NCBI RefSeq assembly: GCF_021266465.1
Contig: NZ_CP089848.1
Span: 2,232,001 to 2,296,000 of the forward strand
Direction: 5' to 3'
Source of the DNA: Paralcaligenes sp. KSB-10
Lineage (GTDB): Bacteria; Pseudomonadota; Gammaproteobacteria; Burkholderiales; Burkholderiaceae_B
DNA: 64,000 bases
Part shown: piece after piece, positions 18,523 to 27,045 of the stretch
Position numbering within the stretch: position 1 is the stretch's first letter
Layout of the letters: the number at the start of each line of letters is the position of its first letter
Made by a program: the position numbers and the translations under genes
The notes under the pieces: generated by a model
What the model saw: the letters and a program-made list of their open reading frames with translations, nothing else
What the model was told of the DNA's origin: nothing
Database searches by the model: none

Positions 18523-19581
18523 ATGAAACGCACTTCTTCTTTGCCTCTTGATTTTTGCCGTGGCTTGCAGACCGATTTGAAACCTCTGGGTAAAAAGCTG
18601 ATTCACACAGTAATCATCTCTTCGCTGATGCTTTTCGGGGGAGCCGGATCCGCCGCGGCAGCGAGCGCCGGCGATGCCTCGAATCATTACCCCTCGAAAC
18701 CTATTACGGTTGTTGTAGGCTACACGCCCGGCGGCGCCACCGACATCATTACCCGCCTTATCGCCAGCAAATTGGAACGGGTGCTGGGACAGCCCGTGAT
18801 TGTCGAAAACCGGCCCGGTGCCGGGTCGAACATTGCCACCGACCGGGTGGTCAGGGCGCAGCCCGATGGCTACACTTTATTGGTGGAAACAATTGCCAAT
18901 GCAACCAATATGTCGGTCTACAAAAACATGCATTACGACACGCGCAAAGACCTTGCGCCCATCGTTCAATTCATGGCCTCGCCCAGCGTGCTGGTTGTCA
19001 ACCCATCCGTACCCGCAAAAACACTGAAGGAATTCATTGCCCTGGCCAAAGCCAAGCCGGGCAAGTTGACCTATGCGTCGTCTGGCGTGGGCGGCTCGCC
19101 GCACCTGGCCGGAGAAATGCTCAAGCTACGTGCGGGAATCAGCATGGTACACGTGCCCTACAAGGGTGCAACGCCGGCGCTGACCGACGTGATCGGCGGC
19201 ACTGTGTCCTGCGGATTCATGACATCCCTGGGTGCGTTGCAGTACATGCAGAACGGCAAATTAAGGCCCATCGCCGTCGCCAGCCCCAAGCGTCTGTCCG
19301 AGCTGCCCAATGTTCCCACCATGGCGGAGGCGGGTTTGCCCAATTTCGACGTTCTTTCGTGGAATGGGCTTGCGGCACCGGCCGGCACGCCGGAACCCAT
19401 TATTCAAAAGCTCAACAAAGAGGTCAACGAAATACTGAAAATGCCTGACGTGAAAAAACAGTTGGAAGCCCTGGGCGCGGAGCCTGTAGGCGGAACGTCT
19501 GCGCAATTCAGGGATTTTGTGAACGCGGAAATTGAAAAATGGGGCCTGGTCGTGAAAACAGCGGGAATTTCCCTGGATTAG
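18523..19581 (+). CDS. Bug family (TctC-like) periplasmic solute-binding receptor
   Basis: After an unusually long hydrophilic lead and a hydrophobic segment ending near AAAASAGDAS, the mature protein starts with the family pattern YPSKPITVVVGYTPGGATD and continues with VENRPGAGSNIATD. Bug proteins bind carboxylates or amino acids for tripartite (TctAB) uptake or for signalling; no TctAB genes are nearby. The start at 18523 follows AAGGAG; the frame upstream of it is not needed. It sits between the dioxygenase and the asparaginase-like gene. Confidence 0.9.
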   Translation: MKRTSSLPLDFCRGLQTDLKPLGKKLIHTVIISSLMLFGGAGSAAAASAGDASNHYPSKPITVVVGYTPGGATDIITRLIASKLERVLGQPVIVENRPGAGSNIATDRVVRAQPDGYTLLVETIANATNMSVYKNMHYDTRKDLAPIVQFMASPSVLVVNPSVPAKTLKEFIALAKAKPGKLTYASSGVGGSPHLAGEMLKLRAGISMVHVPYKGATPALTDVIGGTVSCGFMTSLGALQYMQNGKLRPIAVASPKRLSELPNVPTMAEAGLPNFDVLSWNGLAAPAGTPEPIIQKLNKEVNEILKMPDVKKQLEALGAEPVGGTSAQFRDFVNAEIEKWGLVVKTAGISLD

Positions 19582-19588
19582 GAAACCC

Positions 19589-20584
19589 ATGAAACACACT
19601 TCGAATTCGCGCTGCGCCCTGCTCATGACCGGGGGCACCATCGTCTCGAAAGTCGACCAATCGACTGGGCTGGCGATGCCGGTGATGTCGGGTGGGGAAT
19701 TGCTCGAAACGCTCAAAGGCCTCACCGATGTATCGTCCATCGAGATTCACGACATAGCACGCGTCGCCTCTCCGCATATAGAGCCGACGCACTGGATAGC
19801 CTTGCATGATTCCATCCAAGGCCTGATTGCACGGGACGATATTGCGGGCATCGTGGTGTCCCACGGTACGAGCACTTTGGAGGAAACGGCGTGGTTCCTT
19901 GACCTGACGATCCGGACAGAAAAGCCCATCGTCGTCATCGGCGCCCAACGCAATGCCTCCGCGCTCGATTTCGATGGTCCCAGGAATCTGCTCGACGCGC
20001 TCATGATCTGCCGAACCGATACCGCTCGCGGAATGGGGGTGCTGGTGGCGCTGAACGGCCATATCAATGCGGCACGGGAAGCGACCAAAACCCATACGGT
20101 CGACGTCGAAACGTTTCAGTCCGGCGAATGGGGATATCTTGGCAGCGTCGTCAATGATCGTGTCACTTTTCACAGGGCTCCGGTGCGTCGTTTGCATGTC
20201 CCGCTGATTTCAAGGAACTTGCCGGCCGTGGAGATCATTTCCATGTATGCCGGAGCGACAGGGGCTCTCGTAAAAGCCGCGGCGGATCTGGGCGCTCGGG
20301 GCCTGGTTGTGCAGGCGGTTGCGTCGGGCCACGTCAATGCGCCGATGTTTGAAGCCATACGACATACGCTGGATCGCAACATAGCCGTTGTCATTGCCAC
20401 TCGGATTCCGCGCGGAGGAACGCGGGCGGGCTACGGCTTTGCCGGTTCGTCGCAATTGCTGGTGGAAGCCGGCGCGGTACTAAGCAATGACCTGTCTGCA
20501 TGGAAGGCAAGAATCCTGCTGATGCTCGCGCTGCAAAATACATTCTTGAACTCGCGCGAACTTTCTTCGCTCTTCGATAAATAG
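19589..20584 (+). CDS. Asparaginase/glutaminase family amidohydrolase with altered active-site motif
   Basis: The fold is that of type II L-asparaginases, with the first catalytic Thr in TGGTIVS (Thr17). The second signature, normally HGTDTxEE, reads HGTSTLEE here: the Asp that binds the substrate amino group (Asp90 in the E. coli enzyme) is Ser95. This suggests a substrate other than asparagine. The usual signal peptide is missing, so the enzyme is probably cytoplasmic. It begins seven bases after the Bug gene and most likely belongs to the dioxygenase-Bug transcript. Confidence 0.85.
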   Translation: MKHTSNSRCALLMTGGTIVSKVDQSTGLAMPVMSGGELLETLKGLTDVSSIEIHDIARVASPHIEPTHWIALHDSIQGLIARDDIAGIVVSHGTSTLEETAWFLDLTIRTEKPIVVIGAQRNASALDFDGPRNLLDALMICRTDTARGMGVLVALNGHINAAREATKTHTVDVETFQSGEWGYLGSVVNDRVTFHRAPVRRLHVPLISRNLPAVEIISMYAGATGALVKAAADLGARGLVVQAVASGHVNAPMFEAIRHTLDRNIAVVIATRIPRGGTRAGYGFAGSSQLLVEAGAVLSNDLSAWKARILLMLALQNTFLNSRELSSLFDK

Positions 20585-20658
20585 CCGGCCCTGAATTAAA
20601 ACCCTCGGACTCGTGCTCATACACCGAAGCCTCCCGCACAACACCGGCATGAAGAGCC

Positions 20659-22314
20659 CTACCCCAGGTCCAGCGCCTGCGTCAGATCGCCTAGCGGCGC
20701 CAGCCCGTTCGCGGCGAAAACATTGTCGCGGGCGGCAACGCCATCCAGCGGCGCCAGCCCGTGCACACGGCTGATAAGGCGCAGGATCGAATTCGTGTCA
20801 TAGACCGTGTGATCGACATGGCCCTTCTTGGCCAAGGGAGAAATCACGATTGCCGGGATTCGCGAACCCGGCCCCCAGCGGTCGCCTTTCGGCGGCGAAA
20901 CGTGATCCCACCAGCCGCCGTTCTCGTCGTGCGTAACGATGACAACCGTGTTTGCCCACTGAGGTCCGCGCCGGATGTGCTCGACGACGTTCGCGATATG
21001 CCGGTCTCCGGACGCGACGTCGGCATAGCCCGCATGCATGTTGAGACTGCTTTGCGGCTTGTAGAAGGTAACGGCAGGCAGGCGTCCGGCATCGATATCC
21101 GCAATGAAGCGGTTGGTGGAGGGATCGTCGCCCAGGCCGCCGTCGCGCAGATGAAGGCGGCGCGCTTTCGTGCCCGGGGCGTAGTTGGCAAAATAGTTGA
21201 ACGGCTGGTGGTGGTATTGGAAATCTGGCACCGGCCCTGTTGTGTGATTGAGCGCATATTGCCACGCACCGCTGTACCACGCCCACGAAACGCCCTTTTC
21301 GGAGAGACGGTCGCCAATGGTGGCATAGTGCTGCGGCGGCAGCACATGGATATTTTCCGGATCGGCAAAGGCCGGGTCGCCACCCTCGGCGGGACGCACG
21401 TGGCTGGGCTGATAAGCCGCGGCCATCGTGTTGACGGCGTAGCCATCCGCCGTAAGCGCACCGTCTTTCTCGAATTTGGGAGAGCCGTCGAGTGCCGACA
21501 CGGGTGAATTGGCGGCCAGCTTCAAACGCGTACCGGTCGGGTCGCTGCCTTCCACTACCGACAGCAACTTGTGCACCGGGCTGTTGCGCGCATTCGGATA
21601 GAACGGCGCCTGCGCGGAGATCAGGAAGATGTGATTGAGCCACGAGCCGCCAAAAGCCGCCATGAAAAAATTGTCGCATAGGGTGTATTGACTGGCCAGA
21701 CTCCAAAGCCGCAGCGTCTCGGCGGAGTCGCGATAATGCCCCATCACCAGGCCGCCCGAATTGGCCCAGGCGACGAATTGATTGTTGCGGCCCGCATTGA
21801 TCTGCATCTGGTTTTGGTAGAAACGATGCCACAGGTCGCGTGTGATGACTCCCAGCGGCAGTGGTACGCCTTGCGCATCCGCGAGATGGAATGGGCCGTT
21901 GGGCAGGCCGTCGATCTGGTCTTGCGTAATTTCGAAGTGCTTGCCGCCCACGTCTTGCGGGCGCGGCACCAGGCCGCCCCAGATCTTTGGCAGGCGGGCC
22001 AGCGGTGTCCGGCCGTCACGGTCCAGTTGCATGGACTGCGCAGCGGGCACCGCCGAGAGTGGACTCTGCACGCCAGGGAAATTGCTGTACAGATTGTTGA
22101 AGCTGCGGTTTTCCGCATAGATCACGACGATATTGCGCACCTGCGACCGCAGCGCCTGATCCAGACGTTCGTCGGCTTTCGTGTGTGGCGGCTGAACAGT
22201 TTCGCAGCCTCCCAGCGCCAGGCCAACCCCCACCGCCGTGATGCCGCCGAGCACCCGGCGTCGGGTGGGATCCATGGGATCATTGATGTTGCGATCGTCG
22301 ACGTCCCTATCCAT
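20659..22314 (-). CDS. Phosphoesterase family protein (AcpA/phospholipase C-like), Tat lipoprotein
   Basis: The N-terminus has TRRRVLGG followed by a lipobox-like LALGGC, so it is probably exported by Tat and lipid-anchored. The body matches the PF04185 phosphoesterases (NIVVIYAENRSFNNLYSNFPG; a metal-site segment VTHDENGGWWDHVSPP). Such enzymes hydrolyse phosphomonoesters or phospholipids outside the cytoplasm. I put the start at 22314, with GGGAG ten bases upstream; MDPTRRR at 22275 is an alternative. It is divergent from the WYL regulator. Confidence 0.87.
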   Translation of the reverse strand: MDRDVDDRNINDPMDPTRRRVLGGITAVGVGLALGGCETVQPPHTKADERLDQALRSQVRNIVVIYAENRSFNNLYSNFPGVQSPLSAVPAAQSMQLDRDGRTPLARLPKIWGGLVPRPQDVGGKHFEITQDQIDGLPNGPFHLADAQGVPLPLGVITRDLWHRFYQNQMQINAGRNNQFVAWANSGGLVMGHYRDSAETLRLWSLASQYTLCDNFFMAAFGGSWLNHIFLISAQAPFYPNARNSPVHKLLSVVEGSDPTGTRLKLAANSPVSALDGSPKFEKDGALTADGYAVNTMAAAYQPSHVRPAEGGDPAFADPENIHVLPPQHYATIGDRLSEKGVSWAWYSGAWQYALNHTTGPVPDFQYHHQPFNYFANYAPGTKARRLHLRDGGLGDDPSTNRFIADIDAGRLPAVTFYKPQSSLNMHAGYADVASGDRHIANVVEHIRRGPQWANTVVIVTHDENGGWWDHVSPPKGDRWGPGSRIPAIVISPLAKKGHVDHTVYDTNSILRLISRVHGLAPLDGVAARDNVFAANGLAPLGDLTQALDLG

Positions 22315-22469
22315 AAGCTGTGATCTCCCTATGACTGACCGGGGCAAAAAAAGGGGGCTACCATGCAAAAGAAATGCGATTGCGGCGAACCGCAGCAACG
22401 AGAAAGCAGGAAAGAACACGTACTATACTGCCGAAATATGACAGCAAGAATTCTCAAGACGATCGAAAA

Positions 22470-23159
22470 ATGTCACGATCCGAACGCCTGCTTGAACTGC
22501 TCCAATCACTCCGCCGCCATCGTCTGCCTGTAAGCGGTGCAACACTTGCGCACGACCTGGGCATCAGCATTCGCACGCTTTATCGAGATATTGCCTCCCT
22601 TCAGGCCCAGGGCGCCATGATTGAAGGAGAGCCTGGTATCGGCTACGTTCTGCGGCCCGGATTCATGCTGCCTCCGCTCATGTTTTCCGACGACGAAATC
22701 GAGGCGCTTGTACTCGGCTCGCGCTGGGTCAGCAAGCGGGCGGATAGACAGCTCTCTGCTGCGGCGTCGAACGCCCTTGCGAAGATCGCGTCAGTGCTTC
22801 CTGACGACCTGCGCAACAATATGGACAACAATGCCCTGTTTGTCGGGCCTCATGACACGACTGCGCTGGAACACATTGATCTGAAACTGGCAAGACAGGC
22901 CATTCGCACTGGGTGCAAGCTGGTCATCGCCTATTCCGATCAAAATGGCGTCGAGTCGCACCGCACCATATGGCCATTTGCCATTGGCTTTTTCGAAACT
23001 TCCCGCGTGCTCGTCGCATGGTGCGAGCTACGGGGCGACTTTCGTCATTTCCGGACAGACAGGATATCCTCCCTGTCCCTGCTGGACCTGCGCTACCCGC
23101 GCAGCAAGCAAGCCCTGCTCAAGGAATGGCGCAAGACGCAGCTCGCGTCCTCAACCTGA
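22470..23159 (+). CDS. YafY-type transcriptional regulator (HTH_11 + WYL domain)
   Basis: The protein starts MSRSERLLELLQSLRRH, the N-terminal DeoR-like HTH of YafY proteins (LAHDLGISIRTLYRDIASL). A WYL domain follows in the C-terminal half (YSDQNGVESHRTIWPFAIGFF). At 229 residues it is of normal length. The frame is open further upstream, but the conserved beginning fixes the start at 22470. The ligand is unknown. It is divergent from the phosphoesterase, though the VOC gene downstream is the more usual partner type. Confidence 0.85.
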   Translation: MSRSERLLELLQSLRRHRLPVSGATLAHDLGISIRTLYRDIASLQAQGAMIEGEPGIGYVLRPGFMLPPLMFSDDEIEALVLGSRWVSKRADRQLSAAASNALAKIASVLPDDLRNNMDNNALFVGPHDTTALEHIDLKLARQAIRTGCKLVIAYSDQNGVESHRTIWPFAIGFFETSRVLVAWCELRGDFRHFRTDRISSLSLLDLRYPRSKQALLKEWRKTQLASST

Positions 23160-23243
23160 TCTCCCGCCTAGAAACGCAGCATATCGTGCATATGTTTCAC
23201 TTGGGCCTCCCTGCGCTGCTGCGCTTGCGCCATGAGCCACGGC

Positions 23244-23323
23244 GGCACTGCGTGCATGGATCAAGGACGAACTGGAGCTTTCGCTGCGCAAGCTCCAGAA
23301 AGACGCCGAGTCGGCCGCGTAGC
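23244..23323 (+). pseudogene. Short orphan gene tail (unidentified)
   Basis: An in-frame stretch encodes ATAALRAWIKDELELSLRKLQ and ends at a TAG near 23321. It has the look of the C-terminal helix of a larger protein, but a TGA lies immediately before it and no start is available. It may be the remnant of a gene lost between the WYL regulator and the VOC gene. I cannot assign a family. Confidence 0.25.
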
Positions 23324-23347
23324 CAGGGAAATTTGAATTGGCCACAC

Positions 23348-23713
23348 TCAGGCCGGCGCGAAAACGCGCAGGCGATGGCCGTCAGGGTCGAGCGCCACAA
23401 ACGTATAACCGAAATCCATGGCGGTTGGAGCCTGTGCCATGACCAGACCGCGCAGGCTCCACTGGGCATGCATAGCGTCGACGGTGTCGTTGCCGTCAAC
23501 CGAAATGGCCAGCTCCCCGCCCCCACCCGCCGCAGCGGCGGCAGGCTCTACAGTATGCCTGGACCAAAGCCCAAGCTTGACGCCGGAATCCAGGACAAAC
23601 ATGGCAAAGGTGGGCGAGGCCTCGACAGGTGGCTTCCCAAGCAGCCCAGCATAAAAGTCGGCGCTGGCTGCTGGGCTGTCCACGTACAAAAGGAAGAAAT
23701 TCGGGTCGGTCAT
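23348..23713 (-). CDS. VOC (glyoxalase/bleomycin-resistance) family protein
   Basis: This 121-residue protein has the paired beta-alpha-beta-beta-beta pattern of VOC proteins (FFLLYVDSPAASADFYAGLLG; FVALDPDGHRLRVFAP). Members bind a metal or a small ligand and range from glyoxalases to PhnB-like and drug-binding proteins. The substrate cannot be told from the sequence. Start at ATG 23713; a few codons upstream are also open. It is convergent with the WYL regulator. Confidence 0.85.
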   Translation of the reverse strand: MTDPNFFLLYVDSPAASADFYAGLLGKPPVEASPTFAMFVLDSGVKLGLWSRHTVEPAAAAAGGGGELAISVDGNDTVDAMHAQWSLRGLVMAQAPTAMDFGYTFVALDPDGHRLRVFAPA

Positions 23714-23898
23714 GTTGCTGCTCCGCAATAGTCAATGGGATGTGCTGACACAGGATGGCTTCCTGTTCAATGAGAAACCATCCTAATCGCCGCCACTGTC
23801 AGTTTCTGACAGTAGCGTTCCCTATTGCGCGCAACCAGCTTTCGTTCCTCCGGAGGATCCAGAAGGCCAGGATCTCCGCTCAGGCTTTCCAGGTGAGG

Positions 23899-24882
23899 TC
23901 AGTCAATGACAGCCCCGGATTTCTTGACTATATCGCCCAGGCGGGCATATTCTTCGGCGCCAAACTGCTTGAGTTCCGCACGCGTCGTCGGAGACGGTAT
24001 CGCCCCGCGCGACCGCAACGATTCCTGTACCGCGGGCTTGCTCAACACCGTGTTGACAGCCTGATTCAGGCGATCCAACACTTCAGGAGGCGTTCCTTTC
24101 GGGGCATATAGCCCGTCCCAGGCAAAAAATGCATATCCAGGTACGCCGGCTTCATCGAATGTCGGGATATCCGGGTTCGATTCAACGCGCTTTTTCGTCG
24201 TAACGGCTAATGCATGCAGTTTTCCAGCCTTGATCTGTCCCGCCAGATTCGGCATGACATCGATCAACATGGAAATTCTTCCCCCCAATAAATCAGTCAA
24301 GGCCGCCGCTCCGCCACGGTATGGAATGTGGGCAATGTCCAGACCCGTCATCTGTTTGAACAACTCACAGGACAAATGGGAGGTCGTGCCATTACCCGCG
24401 GAGCCGCAGGTCAGTTTTCCGGGGTTCTTCTTGCCATAGGCGATCAATTCCTGCAGCGTTTTGAAAGGCTCGCCTGGATTCACAACCAGTGCCGCGGCAA
24501 TCACGGTGAAGCGGGAAATCGGCTCGAAATCTTTGGGCGTATACCCGGGATCCTTGTACAGCCAATGATTGATGGCTTCGGTCCCATTCGTTCCGTAGGA
24601 AAGGGTATATCCATCGGGTTTGGCGCGGGCTGCCGTGGCGGTTCCAATATTACCGCCCGCACCCGGACGATTCTCAATAATGACCGCCTGCCCCAATTCG
24701 CGGCCCAGCGGCTCAGCAACAAGACGCGCCAGGGTGTCGCCGCCCCCGCCGGCGGCAAAGGGCACTATCAATGTGATGGCGCGCTGCGGCCACGCGCCTG
24801 TGCCCTCAGCCAGAACATTAACCGTAGCCGTGCCGGCAAACAACACGGCGCCAAACAGTATTGCCATTTTTCTGAATTGCAT
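23899..24882 (-). CDS. Bug family periplasmic receptor, last gene of the aromatic operon
   Basis: The signal peptide (FRKMAILFGAVLFAGTATVNVLA) is followed by the Bug hallmark segments WPQRAITLIVPFAAGGGGD and ENRPGAGGNIGTATAARA. GAGG precedes the ATG at 24882. It follows the SnoaL-like gene after a region with two hairpins, so its expression may be set apart from the enzyme genes. By context it probably binds the aromatic acid or a related carboxylate used by the operon. Confidence 0.88.
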   Translation of the reverse strand: MQFRKMAILFGAVLFAGTATVNVLAEGTGAWPQRAITLIVPFAAGGGGDTLARLVAEPLGRELGQAVIIENRPGAGGNIGTATAARAKPDGYTLSYGTNGTEAINHWLYKDPGYTPKDFEPISRFTVIAAALVVNPGEPFKTLQELIAYGKKNPGKLTCGSAGNGTTSHLSCELFKQMTGLDIAHIPYRGGAAALTDLLGGRISMLIDVMPNLAGQIKAGKLHALAVTTKKRVESNPDIPTFDEAGVPGYAFFAWDGLYAPKGTPPEVLDRLNQAVNTVLSKPAVQESLRSRGAIPSPTTRAELKQFGAEEYARLGDIVKKSGAVID

Positions 24883-24981
24883 TTTTTCCTCCGATGCCAG
24901 ATCCGCCAATATGACGGGTTTATTTGTTTACAGGCTTGAATCAAGGCCGGATTATTCGTCCGGCCGCTTTTAATATGAGTA

Positions 24982-25009
24982 CCCTTGCTGATTGGACAGG
25001 CAGCAAGGG
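24982..25009 (-). other. Intra-operon hairpin between SnoaL-like gene and Bug gene
   Basis: CCCTTGCTG (24982-24990) is perfectly inverted at 25001-25009, with a second inverted pair, GGCCGGA/TCCGGCC, at 24945-24965. Neither has a T-run on the minus strand. They could stabilise the 3' end of the enzyme transcript or reduce read-through into the receptor gene. Confidence 0.4.
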
Positions 25010-25017
25010 CATATGCG

Positions 25018-25443
25018 CTATTCCGGCGGCAAATGCCTGCGGCTTCGCTTCTCCGATATTCGCCAGCCCGCTTCTGTTTTGATCAATTCATCACAACAGT
25101 CCCGGATGGCTACCAAACGCAAGGCGGGAGAGCCCTGAACGGCATCGTTGTCGTACGCTGTCAAATAAAAGCAGACGCGAGCACTCGGTGGTTTCGCTTC
25201 ATTGTTCAATTCCACCCGCAGATTGCTTATGATGTGGCAAGTTGTGCGGGATACCGGCCGGGCATCGAGCGCGGCCAGGACACCTTCGGGGCCCCGCAGT
25301 TCCGCTCCCTGGCGAAGCCAGATGCCGTCAGGAGCCATCAACGCCGCCACCTCGCCATAGCGGCGCATGTCCAGGGCATAAAAAAAAGCCAGCGTGACCT
25401 GGGCGCATGCCCATTCAGTGGAATCGCCGATCAAGGGTTTCAT
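25018..25443 (-). CDS. SnoaL/NTF2-like small protein
   Basis: This 141-residue protein shows the NTF2-like cone pattern (VTLAFFYALDMRRYGEVAALM, then a C-terminal sheet ending GWRISEKRSRR). It resembles SnoaL-type proteins and the small beta subunits of ring-hydroxylating oxygenases. It lies 25 bases after the reductase gene. It may be an isomerase, hydratase or accessory fold for an intermediate of the aromatic pathway. Start at the ATG 25443, since the open frame upstream is the antisense of the reductase. Confidence 0.75.
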   Translation of the reverse strand: MKPLIGDSTEWACAQVTLAFFYALDMRRYGEVAALMAPDGIWLRQGAELRGPEGVLAALDARPVSRTTCHIISNLRVELNNEAKPPSARVCFYLTAYDNDAVQGSPALRLVAIRDCCDELIKTEAGWRISEKRSRRHLPPE

Positions 25444-25468
25444 AAAAGCAGTCCTTTCAAGCAGAGAA

Positions 25469-26719
25469 TCAGGCAGAAGCCGCGACAAGCACGGCCTTAT
25501 GCGCGGCAAGGGGTGCGGTGGCATCCCGCAGCAGAGCGGCATCGACAGGCCTGCGTTCTTCAACCCATTTGCGCGCCAGACGAAAATCACGCCCGGCATT
25601 GACGCCGATAGCGCACACCACACAGGACTGGGCATCGAGGCCGAACGCCAACAGGCAGCCTGGTTGCGCCAGAGGCCGAACAACGGTTGTTACCGACTGT
25701 GCGGCAAAGCCTGAAATCTGAATCATGTTGTTGTACTGTTCCGACCAGACCAATGGGATCGGCGCATAGACAACGGGCAGGCCCAACAAGGCCCTGGCCG
25801 CGGCCACTCCTTGATCCTGGGCGTTTTGCCACGACTCCAGGCGGACGCGGCCACCGGATCTGTCATGCTCGATTACCGTTACGTCCCCTGCCGCGTATAT
25901 ATTCGGGTCTGAACTGCGACATTGCCCATCCACAATCACACCGCCATCGCAAGACAAACCGGCCAGGCGAGCGAGCTCATCGTTAGGCAATAAGCCCGCA
26001 CCCAGTACCACGATATCGGCCGATACTTTGCGTCCGTCTGCCAGCAGCAACTGTTTTTCACCGCTCTCGCCAGCGGAGATGGCCCGCACATGCGTTCCGG
26101 TCAATATGGCCACTTCGCGAGACCGATGCAGGCCGGCCAGGTAATCGGACACTTCAGGCATAACGCTGCGACTGCATAAACGCGAAGCCGCCTCGATCAC
26201 GGTTACCTGGCATCCTGCCTGCCGGGCCGTCGCAGCCACCTCAAGCCCGATCCAGCCGCCCCCTACCACCGCCAACCGTTTCCGGCCGGCACGCATGGCC
26301 AGGCCAAGACGCTTCGCATCATCCAGCGTGCGCAAGGTATATATTCCCGGCTGATCCGCTCCCGCCAAAGGCGGCACGAAAGCACGGCCGCCAGTGCATA
26401 GCAAGAGCTTGTCGTAAGGCAAGTCCGTTCCGTCGGACAACGTCACATGCCGGGCCGCCGGATCGATCCCTTGCACCTTTTTTGATGCCAGGAACGCCAC
26501 GTCCAGTTCCGCCAAGGCTGAAGCGGAAAGCAATTCCGTCTGATGCGGCAGCATGCTTCCCCCCAGAACGGCCTTCGACAAGGGCGGACGTTCATAAGGA
26601 GCGTGCGGCTCATCGCCGCACAGCACGATGCGGCCTGCGTAACCCTCCGCGCGCAGGGTTCGAACTGCCCAGGCCCCGGCCTGCCCGGCACCGATTACAA
26701 CGATGGTTTCGCTGCTCAC
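25469..26719 (-). CDS. Ferredoxin reductase, FAD/NAD-dependent, of the Rieske oxygenase system
   Basis: This 416-residue flavoprotein of the glutathione-reductase-like type has an FAD loop IGAGQAG at the N-terminus, an NAD loop VGGGWIGLEVA in the middle and the second FAD motif IYAAGDV. It should pass electrons from NADH to the adjacent Rieske ferredoxin. The start is GTG at 26719, overlapping the ferredoxin stop (GTGA). The gene context makes it the third component of a three-component oxygenase. Confidence 0.9.
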   Translation of the reverse strand: MSSETIVVIGAGQAGAWAVRTLRAEGYAGRIVLCGDEPHAPYERPPLSKAVLGGSMLPHQTELLSASALAELDVAFLASKKVQGIDPAARHVTLSDGTDLPYDKLLLCTGGRAFVPPLAGADQPGIYTLRTLDDAKRLGLAMRAGRKRLAVVGGGWIGLEVAATARQAGCQVTVIEAASRLCSRSVMPEVSDYLAGLHRSREVAILTGTHVRAISAGESGEKQLLLADGRKVSADIVVLGAGLLPNDELARLAGLSCDGGVIVDGQCRSSDPNIYAAGDVTVIEHDRSGGRVRLESWQNAQDQGVAAARALLGLPVVYAPIPLVWSEQYNNMIQISGFAAQSVTTVVRPLAQPGCLLAFGLDAQSCVVCAIGVNAGRDFRLARKWVEERRPVDAALLRDATAPLAAHKAVLVAASA

Positions 26720-27045
26720 GATTCGTCCGCTCGGACAAGAATCGTAGCGCCATCCACCTTGACGGAATAAACTTTCAAATCGGTGGTGACGGGCGGACAC
26801 AGCGGCTTCCCGGTGGCGATATCGAATACACCTTGATGAAGAGGGCATTCGATAGTGCCGTTTTCAATATAGCCCTCCGACAGGCTGGCATTACCGTGGG
26901 GACAGCGGTCCTGGGTGGCACATACTTTCCCGTCTACCTGATACAGGCAGACCGCCTCGCCGTCCACAATGATCCGCAACGTGCCGGTATCGGGCGAAAT
27001 ATCCTGCATCAAGGCAACAGGCTTCCAGGCTTCAACCATGCTCAT
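26716..27045 (-). CDS. Rieske [2Fe-2S] ferredoxin component
   Basis: A 109-residue Rieske ferredoxin with ligands Cys48-His50 (RCPHGNASL) and Cys67-His70 (CPLHQGVFD). It is the soluble carrier between reductase and oxygenase, as in naphthalene-dioxygenase-type systems. Its start overlaps the oxygenase alpha stop by four bases (ATGA) and its stop overlaps the reductase start. The three genes are thus translationally coupled. Confidence 0.93.
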   Translation of the reverse strand: MSMVEAWKPVALMQDISPDTGTLRIIVDGEAVCLYQVDGKVCATQDRCPHGNASLSEGYIENGTIECPLHQGVFDIATGKPLCPPVTTDLKVYSVKVDGATILVRADES

